Below, in pieces: positions 24,856 through 36,800 of a stretch of DNA of 64,000 nt. Position 1 is the first letter of the stretch, and each line of letters begins with the position of its first letter. Location: assembly GCF_019578655.1 (NCBI RefSeq), contig NC_063260.1, positions 16,804,001-16,868,000 on the forward strand, written 5' to 3'. Position numbers and translations under genes: made by a program. Source of the stretch: Ricinus communis (lineage: Eukaryota; Streptophyta; Magnoliopsida; Malpighiales; Euphorbiaceae). The notes under the pieces are model-generated. The model had not been told where the DNA came from. It ran no database searches and worked only from the letters and a program-made list of their open reading frames with translations.

Positions 24856-26298
24856 TGATGGGGTGCTAATCGTGTTAGCTACAATCTAAGGTAGTGTACC
24901 TATCGATGCAGTCTAGCACTAATGGCGAGTATCAAGGTCGTATTCCTCGGGAAAGTGAAAGCCCAGAGTTACTCCTTTGTTCTTTGTTATATTAACCTAA
25001 AATGGATAATGAATAATTTCTAAACTAACTATTAACTACAAGCTAAGTTCCGAGGGAGATGCAGGAGTAATTGATAAATGAAATAATCAAGACAAGAAGA
25101 CAAACCCAAAGGGAATCTAAACTAGTTGGCAACCGAACAAAAGATAAAGGATCGGTGAGTCTAATTATGCTACCTGTGGACGAGTTCTTAACCGAATTTG
25201 GTTTCTCTCTCGAGATAACCGAATTCCTAAACCTAATAACCTAAAGTTGGAATCTCTTCCTAACGATTGATTCTTAAATTAGCATTAAGCTTTAATCCGC
25301 CTCTATTAAGCTTTGTTAATTCTTAATCCGGCTAGTTAATTATCCTTATCTCTAAGCGATTATTAACCAGTTCTTGTTATTCAAAATTCCAATTGCCAAA
25401 CGGATTTCTCAATCTCATAAAGCAATCTAAACATCACAATTCACAACGTCTCATGAATAATGCATAATCTTATTAATACTGAAAACAAGAAGAATACAAA
25501 ACCAACTCAAACAATCCAACAATATAATATCAAGCCAACATAGTAAAGAAATCCCAATGAATTAAATCAGTTTAGCTAAACATGTTCATGTTTAAAACAA
25601 TCTAGGAAATCAATTACAATGAAAGAATAATGAAAATAAAACATGTACACCCTTTTCTCTCGAATTAGATGAACAGCTCCAAATCTGGATCTACACTTTA
25701 ATTAATCTCCCAAACTGCCTCTTGAATTGCTTCCACTACGGTTTTGCACTCGGAACCTTGTGATTCCGGGATTCTTACTCCCCGCAACTCTCTCTCGCAC
25801 TTAATACTGTGTAGAAACCGAACCAGCCGCCAGGGCTCTATGTCACTCTTTTTCCTCCCTCTTTTCTAAGAAAAATTCATTTTTCTTATATATTTAACTC
25901 ATCACGGCCGAAGTCCAGGCCGTGCTGAAACTATGGATCTCACCAAGTAGGGTACCACGGCCGTGTTTCTCCCCGTGTTGGCCACCACGTCAAGGTCGTG
26001 GTGGCTACTAAACCGTGCCCAAAGTGCAAATTTCAAGAATCAAAGCCAATGGTTGAGCACAGCCAGAGTCCAGGCCGTGCTCAATGTATGCATTGCGGGC
26101 TCTTGTCCGATCTTGATGAATTCTCGTCCGTTTCCGCACGTATTGATCTATAATTGCTTAACACCGATGATGGTCCTATAAATATTCCTGAAATACAAAA
26201 GAACACAAAACACAGGTGATCTGGGAATAAAAGCACAATAATTGCTAAGAACATACGCAATAATATGCAAGCAAATATGTGTAAAACTATGCTCATCA
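24856..26298 (-). repeat. Element A 3' LTR (1,443 bp)
   Basis: Starts TGATGGGGTGCTAATC and ends ATGCTCATCA. Paired with 29,559-30,984 in the same orientation. Differs from the other LTR by substitutions and small indels, notably around 25,800-26,000 where a GC-rich 'cacggccgtg' region has been rearranged. Confidence 0.9.
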
Positions 26299-26338
26299 AA
26301 TTACCCCACACTTAAGCTATTGCTTGTCCTCAAGCAAT
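26299..26338 (-). other. Element A polypurine tract with adjacent hairpin
   Basis: On the minus strand the sequence reads ATTGCTTG-AGGA-CAAGCAAT (a perfect 8-bp stem), then AGCTT, then AAGTGTGGGGTAATT immediately before the 3' LTR. The same arrangement is found in element B. Confidence 0.65.
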
Positions 26339-28082
26339 TAACAACTCACCCCATAAAACTACAGTTAGCAATTCCTTTCAGTTTATGCCCCTAGTCCACA
26401 ACAGAGAGTATTCAACACATCTCAAAGGATACTCAATCATAAATCAAATTACAAATCATTAACAAAGAATGGAAATAATATTAATGCATGAGTAACTTAA
26501 ATGACAACTCAACACAAACATCATGAACCAATGCCTCACAGGGATCACTCAAGTCGCTCAAAGTGTATATTAGGTGAATAACAAATCCCTCAAAGTAAAT
26601 GCACAAGACCCGCTCACCATAAGCTTGCTCATAAATCATATCTTCGCTACTGTGAATAAGTAAATACCAAAATCAAAGGGTCTTTACCAAGGTTGAAATG
26701 GGGCTAAGGTAAAGGTACGGAGATTTGGATAGAAGTGTGAAAGTGCTGGAATTCGTGCAATAAACAATAGTATATGCTCAAGGGATTAAATGCCTAAGAT
26801 CACAAAAAGAATCATTCACTAAAATCCCTACTTTATAGAATAACGCTCGCAAATGCTCTAAATCCAATAAAAAGATAAATAATTAAAGAGATTTGTTTAT
26901 TATATATTCTTTTTTTTTTCTTCTTCTTTTTTTTTTTCTCTTTTTTTGTTTTTTTTTAATAATAATGAACCAGCAGCTTATTAGCGACCGCTGCATACAA
27001 CTCGAATAAACATAAAGAATAACAAATACAAATTGGATCAAAGGGAGCATTTAAAATATCAAAAAGATTTAGTGAATTTACCAACATAGCAACTAGCATT
27101 TTAATCCCACATAAAGTTGAATAAATCACAGAAAGAAATTCCAGCATAAGGGTAAAGGAAAGATAAATGTAAAGAATGGTATAATTGAAGTGTATAGGTG
27201 TAGATTATGAAGAAAAGGTTAAGGCTCAAAACCGGCTAACTAATGGAAACATAAGGTGATAGGCTTTTGGTCAAATGTAGTGAATCCTAAATCGCCCAAA
27301 TCATCTCATGGTATTCACAATATTCATGTAACTTCAACACGCATTACAAAGCAAGTTCTAGAAGCAAAGTTAAGTACAATGCACACTCAAACAAGAAATA
27401 TAAAGAGCATAAGTATAATGAATGCTCAACTGGCTCAAAATCTCACTTTCAGGTGTGGTATAAGGTGCAGTTGGTTCGCAACATCATTAATTGAATCATT
27501 ACTTAAGAAACACATGCATATGATATTATCAACGTTCTAAGTTAAAATTCGACAATTCGAAAAAACAATTAAATAACACCGGTTTAACCCAGCAGGGTTG
27601 ATGTGTAAAACACCATAAATTGTTTTCTAAGGACAATGAACAGCAAAGAAAAGTAACTATAATTCTATAAATCAAGTCATCAATCAGCTCAAAAATAGCA
27701 TACTCAAGTGCATACAGTGTTCTAACATCCCCTAAAAATACACAACACCTAGCCATAGCAATTTCAGATATATTAAAAATCCATATGAGAGATTAAGGTG
27801 TACCCATAAGCACCCCACACTTGAAGAACACACTGTCCTCAGTGTAAAATGTTATGGATACCCCACATGGAATGCTCAACTAAGAGAACAAAGGCAATAC
27901 AATCCAAGTGCATGACATGTATGAAAAATAAAGTAAATAAATGCAGAAAAATAAAAAGTTCTAGGGGACTGCCCTGATCATCCATCGAGGCTGATGTTGT
28001 GGAAATTCAGTGCCTCCTCGGTAGAATCTGAAAATAATAAAATAAAGAAATAAAATCGAAACTGAAAATATGAAAACTAAAA

Positions 28083-29368
28083 CTAATAAAATGTTTCAAA
28101 ACAAAAGGTTAAAATATTAAAGATTAAAGATAAAGTTTGGGGTGCCTCCCAAAAGCGCTTCTTTTTGATGTGATGAGTCTTCTTAGCTGGACTCATGGTG
28201 AAAAACAAACGGTGGGGATTGGCGACCATCCATCCTTCTTCCAAGCAAATGGCTTCAAATATCCGCTTAGAGGGATAATCGTCAACTTCCTCTTCCGAAG
28301 CGGTCAAGCAAGTCGCGATGATGGGCAAAACTCGCTCCTCATATATTTGCACGTAGTCATGATGCTCTAGGGCTTTTCCAATTTGAAAGTCGGAGTTTCA
28401 ATAATTGGAAGGATCGACGATTGGGCAATTTTTCGGAGTGTTGATGGTTTTGTTCAGTCCTTGGCTTGGTTCACTTGCTAGGAGAAACTCGAGCTCCTCC
28501 AAGACTTCTTCATTGGATAACTCGTGCTCATCTTCCATCATCGAAGGGACTTTTGGAAAATCTACCAACAATTCCTCTAACGCAACTCAAAGCATCATTA
28601 ACTGTACATTCTCGTTGATAGTCTTTCGGAGGAATTATGTTCGCCTCTTCCTTTCCCCGGTTCCATCTCCATGTTCAAGAAATCATCCCGCATGGAAGCA
28701 TTATCGTCAAACATAGTAGATAAACCGGAAAAATTCTCACCCTGAACGCGAAAGTGATGGCGCTCAAATGCTCCCTCGGATTCGGTGGCGTTTGATGGAG
28801 TTCCCATTGTTCTGCTAGTAACTGGCGAAAGATCAAGCCTACTTGATGCTCTATGTTCTTAATTGAGGCTTGTTGACCTTTTCGTACCCTCTCCGTTTGT
28901 TGGAATCTTTCCTCAAGACTTGTTATGAACCTCATCATCGGCTCTCCTCCGACACTAACTCTTCATCTTGAGTTGAAGGTGCAAGATTAGGGTCACGATG
29001 TAGTTACTGAATTCTAGTGGTTCTTGGCCATCTAAGCTCCATCCAAAGGGTGAATGAGTGCTCCACTCTTGATTGTAGGTGCTTCCATACGAGTCATTTG
29101 GCCAACTTTCCGTATAATTCACCTGTTCACAGTTATAAGAACAATGAGCAACATTACTATACAATGGACAATCATTACACACATGTAAACCACAATAAAA
29201 TTTATAAAAGACTTGAGATGAAAGGATAGGAGAAGAGAGTTGATTGGTAGCCCTGCAAAATGATTCCACTCGAGCATCTAAAGATGCACGGGCATCCCAA
29301 TTTTTAGCACTCTCTTGGTTCCTGATCCCATTTTCCAATGTGTCATACAAAGAGTTTGAATTTAGCAT
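28083..29368 (-). pseudogene. Gag-like gene of element A (frameshifted)
   Basis: Three minus-strand segments (29,368-28,955; 28,938-28,675; 28,352-28,083) lie in different frames but align end to end with the single frame of element B, so frameshifts have broken the gene. The first segment contains 'GSTYNQEWSTHSPFGWSLDG' preceded by 'EQVNY', the hallmark of Athila/Tat-type Gag C-terminal regions (EQVNYxG ... YSxTYNxxW). The second has a coiled-coil-like stretch ('MMRFITSLEERFQQTE'), and the last ends 'RFWEAPQTLSL'. The capsid N-terminal part of a normal Gag and all of Pol are missing. More damaged than the copy in element B. Confidence 0.7.
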
Positions 29369-29534
29369 TGAACCTCCTTATCATTCACTATCTGAATCAT
29401 AAACTTAAACTAAATAAATATGTACAGATAAAATAAAATAATTAAACAAATAAAAATAAAAATCATAAAATAATAAGAAAGAAAAAAAATGGCTAAATTA
29501 ACAAATAGCAAATTTCACTCTAGTTTTCAAACAA

Positions 29535-29552
29535 TCCCCGGCAACGGCGCCA
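29535..29552 (-). other. Element A primer-binding site (tRNA-Asp)
   Basis: Minus-strand TGGCGCCGTTGCCGGGGA, complementary to the 3' end of plant tRNA-Asp including CCA, six bases inside the 5' LTR. This is the usual primer of Athila/Tat-type elements. It is not a tRNA gene. Confidence 0.85.
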
Positions 29553-29558
29553 AAAACT

Positions 29559-30984
29559 TGATGGGGTGCTAATCGTGTTAGCTACAATCTAAGGCAGTGT
29601 ACCTATCGATGCAGTCTAGCACTAATGGCGAGTATCAAGGTCGTATTCCTCGGGAAAATGAAAGCCCAGAGTTACTCCTTTGTTCTTTGTTATATTAACC
29701 TAAAATGGATAATGAATAATTTCTAAACTAACTATTAACTACAAGCTAAGTTCCGAGGGAGATGCAGGAGTAATTGATAAATGAAATAATCAAGACAAGA
29801 AGACAAACCCAAAAGGAATCTAAACTAGTTGGCAACCGAACAAAAGATAAAGGATCAGTGAGTCTAATTATGCTACCCGTGGACGAGTTCTTAACTGAAT
29901 TCGGTTTCTCTCTCGAGATAACCGAATTCCTAAACCTAATAACCTAAAGTTGGAATCTCTTCCTAACGATTGATTCTTAAATTAGCATTAAGCTTTAATC
30001 CGCCTCTATTAAGCTTTGTTAATTCTTAATCCGGCTAGTTAATTATCCTTATCTCTAAGCGATTATTAACCAGTTCTTGTTATTCAAAATTCCAATTGCC
30101 AAACGGATTTCTCAATCTCATAAAGCAATCTAAACATCACAATTCACAACGTCTCATGAATAATGTATAATCTTATTAATACTGAAAACAAGAAGAATAC
30201 AAAACCAACTCAAACAATCCAACAATATAATATCAAGCCAACATAGTAAAGAAATCCCAATGAATTAAATCAGTCTAGCTAAACATATTCATGTTTAAAA
30301 TAATCTAGGAAATCAATTACAATGAAAGAATAATGAAAATAAAACATGTACACCCTTTTCTCTCGAATTGGATGAACAGCTCCAAATCTGGATCTACACT
30401 TTGATTAATCTCCTAAACTGCCTCTTGAATTGCTTCCACTACAGTTTTGCACTCGGAACCTTGTGATTCCGGGATTCTTACTCCTCATGAACTCTCTCTG
30501 CACTCAATCATGCGAAGCCGAACCCGTGGCTCTATGTCACTCTTTTTCCTCCCTCTTTCTAAGAAAAATTCATTTTTCTTATATATTTAACTCAAGACGA
30601 CCAAGTCCAGCCGTCCGTGGATCTCACTGAGTAGGGTTTCACTGCAGTATTTCTCCCCGTGTTGGCCACCACGGCCCATGCTGAAGGCTGTGGTGGCTAC
30701 GGAAACCAAGCCCAAAGTGAAAATTTCAAGAATCAAAGCCAATGGTTGAGCACGGCCAGATTCCAGGCCGTGCTCAATGTATGCATTGCGGGCTCTTGTT
30801 CGATCTTGATGAATTCTCGTCCGTTTCCGCACGTATTGATCTATAATTGCTTAACACTGATGATGATCCTATAAATGTTCCTGAAATGCAAAAGAACACA
30901 AAACACGGGTGATCTGGAGCACAATAATTGCTAAGAACATACGCAATAATATGCAAGCAAATATGTGTAAAACTATGCTCATCA
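29559..30984 (-). repeat. Element A 5' LTR (1,426 bp)
   Basis: Direct repeat of the LTR at 24,856. On the minus strand it carries a TATA-like 'TTAAATATATAAGAAAAATG' block (about 30,566-30,595), a likely promoter/leader of the element. Confidence 0.9.
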
Positions 30985-32490
30985 GTAGTTAACTTAGACG
31001 ATACTAGCTCAGAATCCTCAAATGAGAAGATGGCAGTATTCACCAAGAAAATGAAAATAATTTTCAAGAAAGGTGGTCATTGGAATAGGAGAGCATTTCA
31101 TAAATCTAATCCCACCAAGGCTGAAGCAAATAGACATATGACATTATAAGCTATGAATACAACTAGCTAGGACGTATAAAGCCAAACTGTCCAAAACTTA
31201 AGAAGAAATCTAAAAAGGACAAGCAAAAGAACATGCTTTCCATATGGAGCGATAATGATGAATCATTAAGTGATGGTTCATGGTAGATACAAACAACCAA
31301 TTTTTATCAGATAATCAAGTATCTAATTCTAACTTAAATGATTCAGAAAATGTGTTCAATGAATTATTTGAAGAGTATAGAAACCTAAAAAGGAAGTATA
31401 ACTCTCTATTATCAAAATTCAATGAGTTACATGTTCAAAATCCCATCATCCTTGAACTAAATAATTCTTCATACTTTGATATCATGAAAAATAAATTTTT
31501 ACAAGCAAAAATTGAAAAACTGAGCAATGATCTATTATGTTTTTAGACTGAAAATGGTTGTCTGGTTCATAAAAATGAATGATTAACTAAAGAGATTGAG
31601 AAGATAAGGGAAATGTTTAGCATATAAACTTCTCTAATGACTAAGTTCAAAATTGAGCGACAAATTTTTTTAAAAGTCATGGAGAAATAAAATTCTGACC
31701 TTAATTGATCGATAAAAGGAAATGAAATTCTTTATTTAGCTCGTAGCTCGAAAGATTTGGAAAAGAAATTTTTTAGTTAAAATCATAAGATCAATTTGCT
31801 CTAAAAATCCTCAAATACTAGTATTGCATCATCTTCGAAGTCTGCAAAGAGTACTCCAGCTGAAAAATCATAGTTCCAAAAGTAATGTACTCATTATCGT
31901 CATAATGACATATATTTTGGACATGCTATATGAGATATTTGCTTTGGATACCTAAGAATATAAAACTAAAGTCTGCTGAGAAATCATGACTCAACATAGA
32001 TTGGGGAGTTAAATACAAATAGCTATCTACAAGTATGTCTTAGCAGTAAGAAAACAAATGATTGGTACATAGATAACAGTTGCTCAAGACACATGACATA
32101 GGACTCATTAGAGTTCTCAAAGCTAGATATAACCAATGGAGGATATGTGAAATATGGAGAAAAAAGTAAAGGGAAGATCATAGGAAAAGGCATCATTGAA
32201 TTAGATCCTCCAATAGAAGATGTTTCACTTATTGAAGGATTAAAGCACAATATGTAGAGTGTTTATTAGCTACGTGACAAGATGTCTGACTACTATTGAG
32301 GATAGTAGTTGGTCGTAGCACAATCATTTAAGACATGTCAAAATGCATTTGATTTCGAAATTGAGCCAAAAGGACCTTATTATAGGTCTACCTAAGATAA
32401 AGTGTAAGAAAGATCACTTATATGATGCATGCCAAAAAAGGAAACAAACAAGATCCACTTTTAAATCAATGGATGACTTATTTGGTCCTA
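30985..32490 (+). pseudogene. Copia element 2: gag 3' end, protease and GAG-pre-integrase region
   Basis: Continues the gag frame of 24,855 across element A ('NLDDTSSESSNEKMAVFTKK'). It then shows a ruined zinc knuckle ending 'IKPNCPKLKKKSKKDKQKNM' and the tail 'LSIWSDNDESLSDGSW'. A Glu/Lys-rich coiled linker follows (31,280-31,546, 'NVFNELFEEYRNLKRKYNSL'). Next is the copia protease region 'WYIDNSCSRHMT' (about 32,060-32,100; the family usually has DSGCS), then 'GKIIGKGII' and 'LIEGLKHNM'. Finally comes a GAG-pre-integrase/zinc region 'SKLSQKDLIIGLPKIKCKKD', 'DACQKRKQTRSTFKS', 'DLFGP' (32,343-32,500). Multiple stops and frameshifts. It stops at the 5S-like insertion and resumes at 33,128. 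Confidence 0.75.
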
Positions 32491-32572
32491 TCTGTAATGA
32501 TCCAGAATCTGATCACATGAGATATTGTTTGCTTTGCTGTCACTGGCCTCACGATTTTGTCCTTTTGACGGG

Positions 32573-32651
32573 TTCGAGAACTTTCCAGGAGGTCACCCAT
32601 CCTGAAATTTCTCTGAACCAAGCAAATTTAACTTTAGAGTTTCTATAACTC
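32573..32651 (-). ncRNA. 5S rRNA-like sequence (degenerate, antisense)
   Basis: On the plus strand 'CCAGGAGGTCACCCATCCT' is a 19-base exact match to the reverse complement of plant 5S rRNA. The similarity continues through 'ctct...ccaagca...ttaactttagagttt' in register. The C box (GGATGGGTGACCTCC on the minus strand) is intact. The A box has changed (AGTTAAATTTGCTT instead of AGTTAAGCGTGCTT). It is not a functional 5S gene because both ends are missing. Confidence 0.75.
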
Positions 32652-32755
32652 CACAGCCAAACAACCAAAAAACGCCTTATGTTATCAGTTCCAACTTTTT
32701 ACATATATGTTGTTAACCATTCCCTGCCCCATTTCGATGTACAATTCAATTTATT

Positions 32756-33127
32756 TATGCACCCCCGTACCTTAGAATGTTGTCATCCTAGAAGCCTTCT
32801 AGAAGGCGTTCCCTGTCCAGACATCTTATTTTTGCCCTGGCATCCACTTTCCGCCCTCGTCGGACCGCTTCTCTAAGCCAGACTGTCACACTATCACTCC
32901 CTAAAGCCTTAATGGTAAAAAATATATTTTTTGGTAATAGATGTATGCACCCCCGTACCTTAGAGTGTTGTCATCCTAGAAGCCTGCCAGAAGGCGTTCC
33001 TTGTCCAAGCATCCTATTTTTGCCCCGGCGTCCACTTTCCGCCCTCGTCGGACCGCTTCTCTAGGCCAGGCTGTCACACTATCATTCCCTAAAGCCTTAA
33101 TGGTAATAAATATATTTTTTGGTAGCA
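32756..33127. repeat. 188-bp tandem duplication
   Basis: Two copies beginning 'tatgcacccccgtacctta' and including 'tttccgccctcgtcggacc' and 'taaagccttaatggtaa'. They end near 'ttttttggtaRYAgatg' (R=A/G, Y=T/C). Copies differ by a modest number of substitutions. Confidence 0.85.
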
Positions 33128-33660
33128 GATGATCATTCATTGTTTATATGGGTTCTTTTCATTGCATCAAAAGCATACACCTAAAAGAGTCCAAAATAAG
33201 AAAGGGCATTTTATCACCTCTATTAGAAGTGACCATGGGAGAGAGTTTGAAAATTGAGTTATTTGATTCATATTGTAAAGATCACAGGATATCTCATAAT
33301 TTCTTAGCCCTGAGAACCCTTTAATAAAATGGAGTGGTATAACAAAAAAATAGAACCTTAGCAGAAATGGCCAAAACCATGTCACATGAGAGAAGCCCAC
33401 CAAAATATTTATAGGTAGAAGCCTCAAACATAGCCTGCTATATAATAAATAGAGTCCTAATAGAGAGGAAGAAAGCTAAATCTTGGATTTTCATGCATTT
33501 GTAAGTGTTTGATACTAAATAATAAAAAAGACTACCTCATAAAATTTGATTCAAAATCATATAAGGGGCTGTCTTTTAGTTATTTAACATCTAGCAAAAC
33601 ATATAGAGTGTTTAATTAACACACTATAATTGTTGAGGAATCCATGAAGGTCAATTAGGC
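33128..33660 (+). pseudogene. Copia element 2: integrase core remnant
   Basis: Resumes with 'DDHSLFIWVLFIASKAYT', then 'KRVQNKKGHFITSIRSDHGR' and 'EFEN', the copia integrase core around its second catalytic Asp. Degenerate traces of the following 'NGxxERKN', 'KTM...PKYFW' and 'IEESMKV'-like blocks are scattered over several frames to about 33,650. No RT follows, so the element is truncated here. Confidence 0.65.
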
Positions 33661-33828
33661 CTAATTATAAAATCCAATTAGGCTTAGGTGATCATGTCTA
33701 ATTAATAATTTGACCCATTTAGACTTGTATGCAAAAAGTAACCCGTTTAAGATTAAAGATTAGTAAGCTTGGACTTAATAAAATTGGACTAGACTAAGTG
33801 GCTTTTATACATGTTATTGAGTAGTTAA
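33661..33828. other. Unclassified repeat DNA left of the solo LTR
   Basis: Contains a short inverted motif, 'caattaggcctaattataaa' followed by 'ccaattaggc'. Together with 36,838-37,600 it appears to be one older repeat, cut by the solo LTR. Confidence 0.4.
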
Positions 33829-36800
33829 TGTAACACCCGAATTTTTTTTCCTATAATAATGATAATATTAATAATGATTAATAAATGAGTTTTTATTTAA
33901 ATTAATTTTATTTTATTTTTTATTTGGTTTAAATTGGAATTAATTAAATTAAATTTTAATGCTAGATAAATAAAGAGGCTATTTCCTATATCCTATTAAT
34001 TTGAATTTTTAAAAAATTAATTAAGTAAATTCTTTGAGAAATAAATTATATTTTTGGTTATTCAAATTTTTTCCAAATAAATATATATAAATTAAATTCT
34101 ATATTTTAGAATTATGGAAGAATTTGTAAAGGATATTTTATAAAAGAATTATTGGGAAGAAGGGTATTTTAATTAGCTAATGGTAATAAATTTTAATTGA
34201 AAAATATTTAGCAAATTGATTAATTAAATTAATTGTGTGTTAGGACTAAATTGGAAAATTAATTTGGAATAAGGATTAAAGGTATGATTTTAGTAATATG
34301 GGGTTAAAATAAAAATTGGCATGTTTGGTATTTTTATAATTAAATATGATGGTAAAAGCTTTTTGGTAATTTTACATTTAAAAGCAAGGTAAATATATAA
34401 GTGTGTATTTTCAATAATTCTAATTTAGCTCAAATTAAATAATTAGAGGCTTAATTGAAAAGCTGAAGAAAAGTTTAAGGGTTAATTGGAAATTTTGTAG
34501 GATGAAATTATTTTAATTAAAAAAATTGAGGGACCAAATGGTATAGAAGAAAAGTTTGGGGGCCAATTGTCGATATGGATGGAAGAAGAAAAGAAAAGAA
34601 ATGAAGAGAAAGAGGGGGGAGGAAGGAGACGTTGAGGAAGATGGAGAGTGAGGGGCTGCCGTCCGAGGCAAGTGGAGGCCGCTCGAGGCGCGGTGGCTAC
34701 GGTTGGAGGAAGAGCCGACGCCGGTGAGTCTGGCGGCAGCAGCAGCAGCGCGACTGTGTATAAAAAAAAGGGGGAAAGTTGAGGCGGCTGTTCGGCGCCA
34801 TTTCTAGCGTGTCCGATGGCGCCAAGGTTGCCGATCGGCTTGTAGGAAGGTGAGCTTCCTTTTGGCGGCAACGACGACGCTTCTGGTGGCCGGAGATGGA
34901 AGTTCGTGGTGGAGAGAGAAAGTGGGTGGCAGCCGTGTTTTTAGGCTTTACTAGCGAGCTCCGGCAAGGAATGGATGATCAGAGGACATATTCAGACTCC
35001 CCTCAGCTTAAGCTTCGCAATGGCACCGGTTTCGTGGCGATCGTACTCCATTTGAAAATTAACGGCCGAGATCGTCTGTAAATCTCTTCGAATAATCGGG
35101 GCTTGGATCGGAAGATCGAAAGTGGGGATCATCATCAGCGCGTCATTTCGAGTCTGTTGGTGTGCTTGGATCGTCGATCGGACTCTAGCGGCTGGAGGCC
35201 AGTCGGCCGAGCGATCAAGCGTCTCAGTAATTTTCTCTGGCCTGTTAATTTTAGAATTCTTTAGTAAATTATATGCTTATTGAATTATGTTGAGTATTAG
35301 AAAATATTGTGTGTTAAAATATTTTGTTTTTCGGACTACCTGCCTTGGGTCGTGTTTTATGATGTGTGGCGGAGTCGGGAAAATAGTGAAGTCTTGGGGA
35401 CCCGACTCCCGTTAAAATGAATTGTTGAATATTTGAAGTATTTTCTGGCAGGTCCTGGACCCGTTTTACAGGGGGTAAATGTTCGTATTATAGAGGAGGT
35501 TCTGCCGAATTTTCGGTAGAATTTACCCGAGTCGTGATTCTTAGACAGTCAGTCCTAAAGATCTAGACCTAGGGTTAATTGTCAACTGTTTCAGCGTTAT
35601 TGATAAATTATTTTTCGTGATTAGATAAATCTCTCAGTTCGACTTGCTCCACCTGAGGCATCAGAGTAGAGTTAGGAGGTCATCAAAGCTATGAGTTAAA
35701 GTCATATATCTGCTTACGTGTGTCATGCAAATATTTTACGAGATATCTCTGATTAAATGATTAATATTTGATTTATTTAGTTATATACTATTTATATATG
35801 TTTCATTTTTTACGCATTACGATTTTATCGATTTTGTGTTGACTCGGAACGGGACGGTAGTAGAGTATAGTATTTTGATGAGTGCACCGATATAAATCCG
35901 AGATTGATAGACAAAGGGTAAAATGGTAAATTTAAAAAGGAAAGTTTAGGACTTGCCCTAGTCGAGCATCGCTCTTTGGGCTTAGTAGAGTGTGTTTGCC
36001 GGAGTAAAGGTCCTTGGTCGAGCATTGCTCTCTGGGCGCCGGCTTATTTGGAACCTAAATGACCAAACTGGAATTAAGGACCTTAGTCGAGCTTCGCTCT
36101 TTAGGCGCCAGTCTTATTGGAGTAAGAGAGCCGAAAGGCTAAGAGTTTTAGTAATAATTAGTGGCTGAACTGGATTTAAGGACTCTGGTTGAGCTTCGCT
36201 CTCTGGTCGCCAGTTATGCTAGAATGAGAAAGTCGAGATGTTAGTGTTAAGATTAGTCGAGATGTTAGTGTTGAGGGTAGGGTTTTGCTGAGGTAACCCG
36301 TTCCGTTGTATGTGAAGGTTATATTTTTACTTCTATTTAAGCATTGCATGACATGAATATTGTTGCATGACTTAATATTTATTTTAAATTAAATAAATAT
36401 GTTATTGAAGTGTTTGAAATTATTTTTGGGATATTGATTTTGACTCACTCTCGAGACTGACAGTCTCAATTTTACTGTTTTTCAGATCCGGGATTGTTAG
36501 TCTTTCTGCGGCTCTTATCTAGCAACCCGACTTCTTCATCATCGGGTGATGTAATTGATTTGGTATGTTAAATTGTAAAATTCTTAGATTCTCCATAGTA
36601 GAAATAATAGACTTGTCAGTTGTAAATTATCGTAGTTTTCGAGTCTTGCCTATTTCTTCGGGCAGACCTAAATAAATATGTAGAGTTTAATGATTAAGAT
36701 ATATTGTGGCATCAGTAATATCAAATGAGCTTTAATTAAGTTAATGAGTGTCAGGCTTACTACGGGAGTCGGTGGCCTTACGCCTACCCATTCCATAGTG

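Larger units (their letters stand above)
24856..30984 (-). mobile_element. Element A: full-length gag-only LTR retrotransposon (Athila/Tat-type derivative)
   Basis: 6,129 bp flanked by a perfect GTAGT duplication (24,851-24,855 and 30,985-30,989). LTRs at 24,856-26,298 and 29,559-30,984 start TGATGGG and end CATCA on the plus strand. Read on the minus strand, the 5' LTR is the right-hand one. The PBS (29,535-29,552) matches the 3' end of plant tRNA-Asp over 18 of 18 bases. The PPT lies next to the left LTR (26,299-26,313). The 3.26-kb internal region has only Gag-like frames (28,083-29,368). No protease, RT, RNase H or integrase motif is visible. Element B is a second copy in the opposite orientation. 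Gag alone plus intact cis signals points to a non-autonomous element mobilised by a related Ty3/gypsy partner. Confidence 0.88.
32500..33127 (-). mobile_element. 5S-rRNA-derived insertion (Cassandra-like TRIM remnant) in copia integrase
   Basis: Foreign, GC-richer block between 'DLFGP' and 'DDHSLFIWVLF' of the copia integrase. It contains an antisense 5S rRNA-like segment (32,573-32,651), a short AT-rich spacer and two tandem copies of a 188-bp unit (32,756-32,943; 32,944-33,127). Cassandra elements are plant TRIMs whose LTRs carry 5S sequences, so a rearranged Cassandra-like element is the best fit. I could not define both LTRs, a PBS or a duplication, so the classification is tentative. About 15 codons of integrase seem to be missing at the site. 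Confidence 0.5.

Noticed and set aside
29535..29552. Possible tRNA-Asp gene fragment
   Set aside because: Only the 18 bases complementary to the tRNA 3' end are present, exactly where a PBS belongs.
32573..32651. Functional 5S rRNA gene
   Set aside because: Only part of the 5S sequence, with a decayed A box, inside a transposon block.
34482..34871. Minus-strand 129-codon frame rich in Pro/Ser/Leu
   Set aside because: Lies inside the GC-rich centre of the solo LTR; repetitive Gln/Ser codons come from a CAG-type run.
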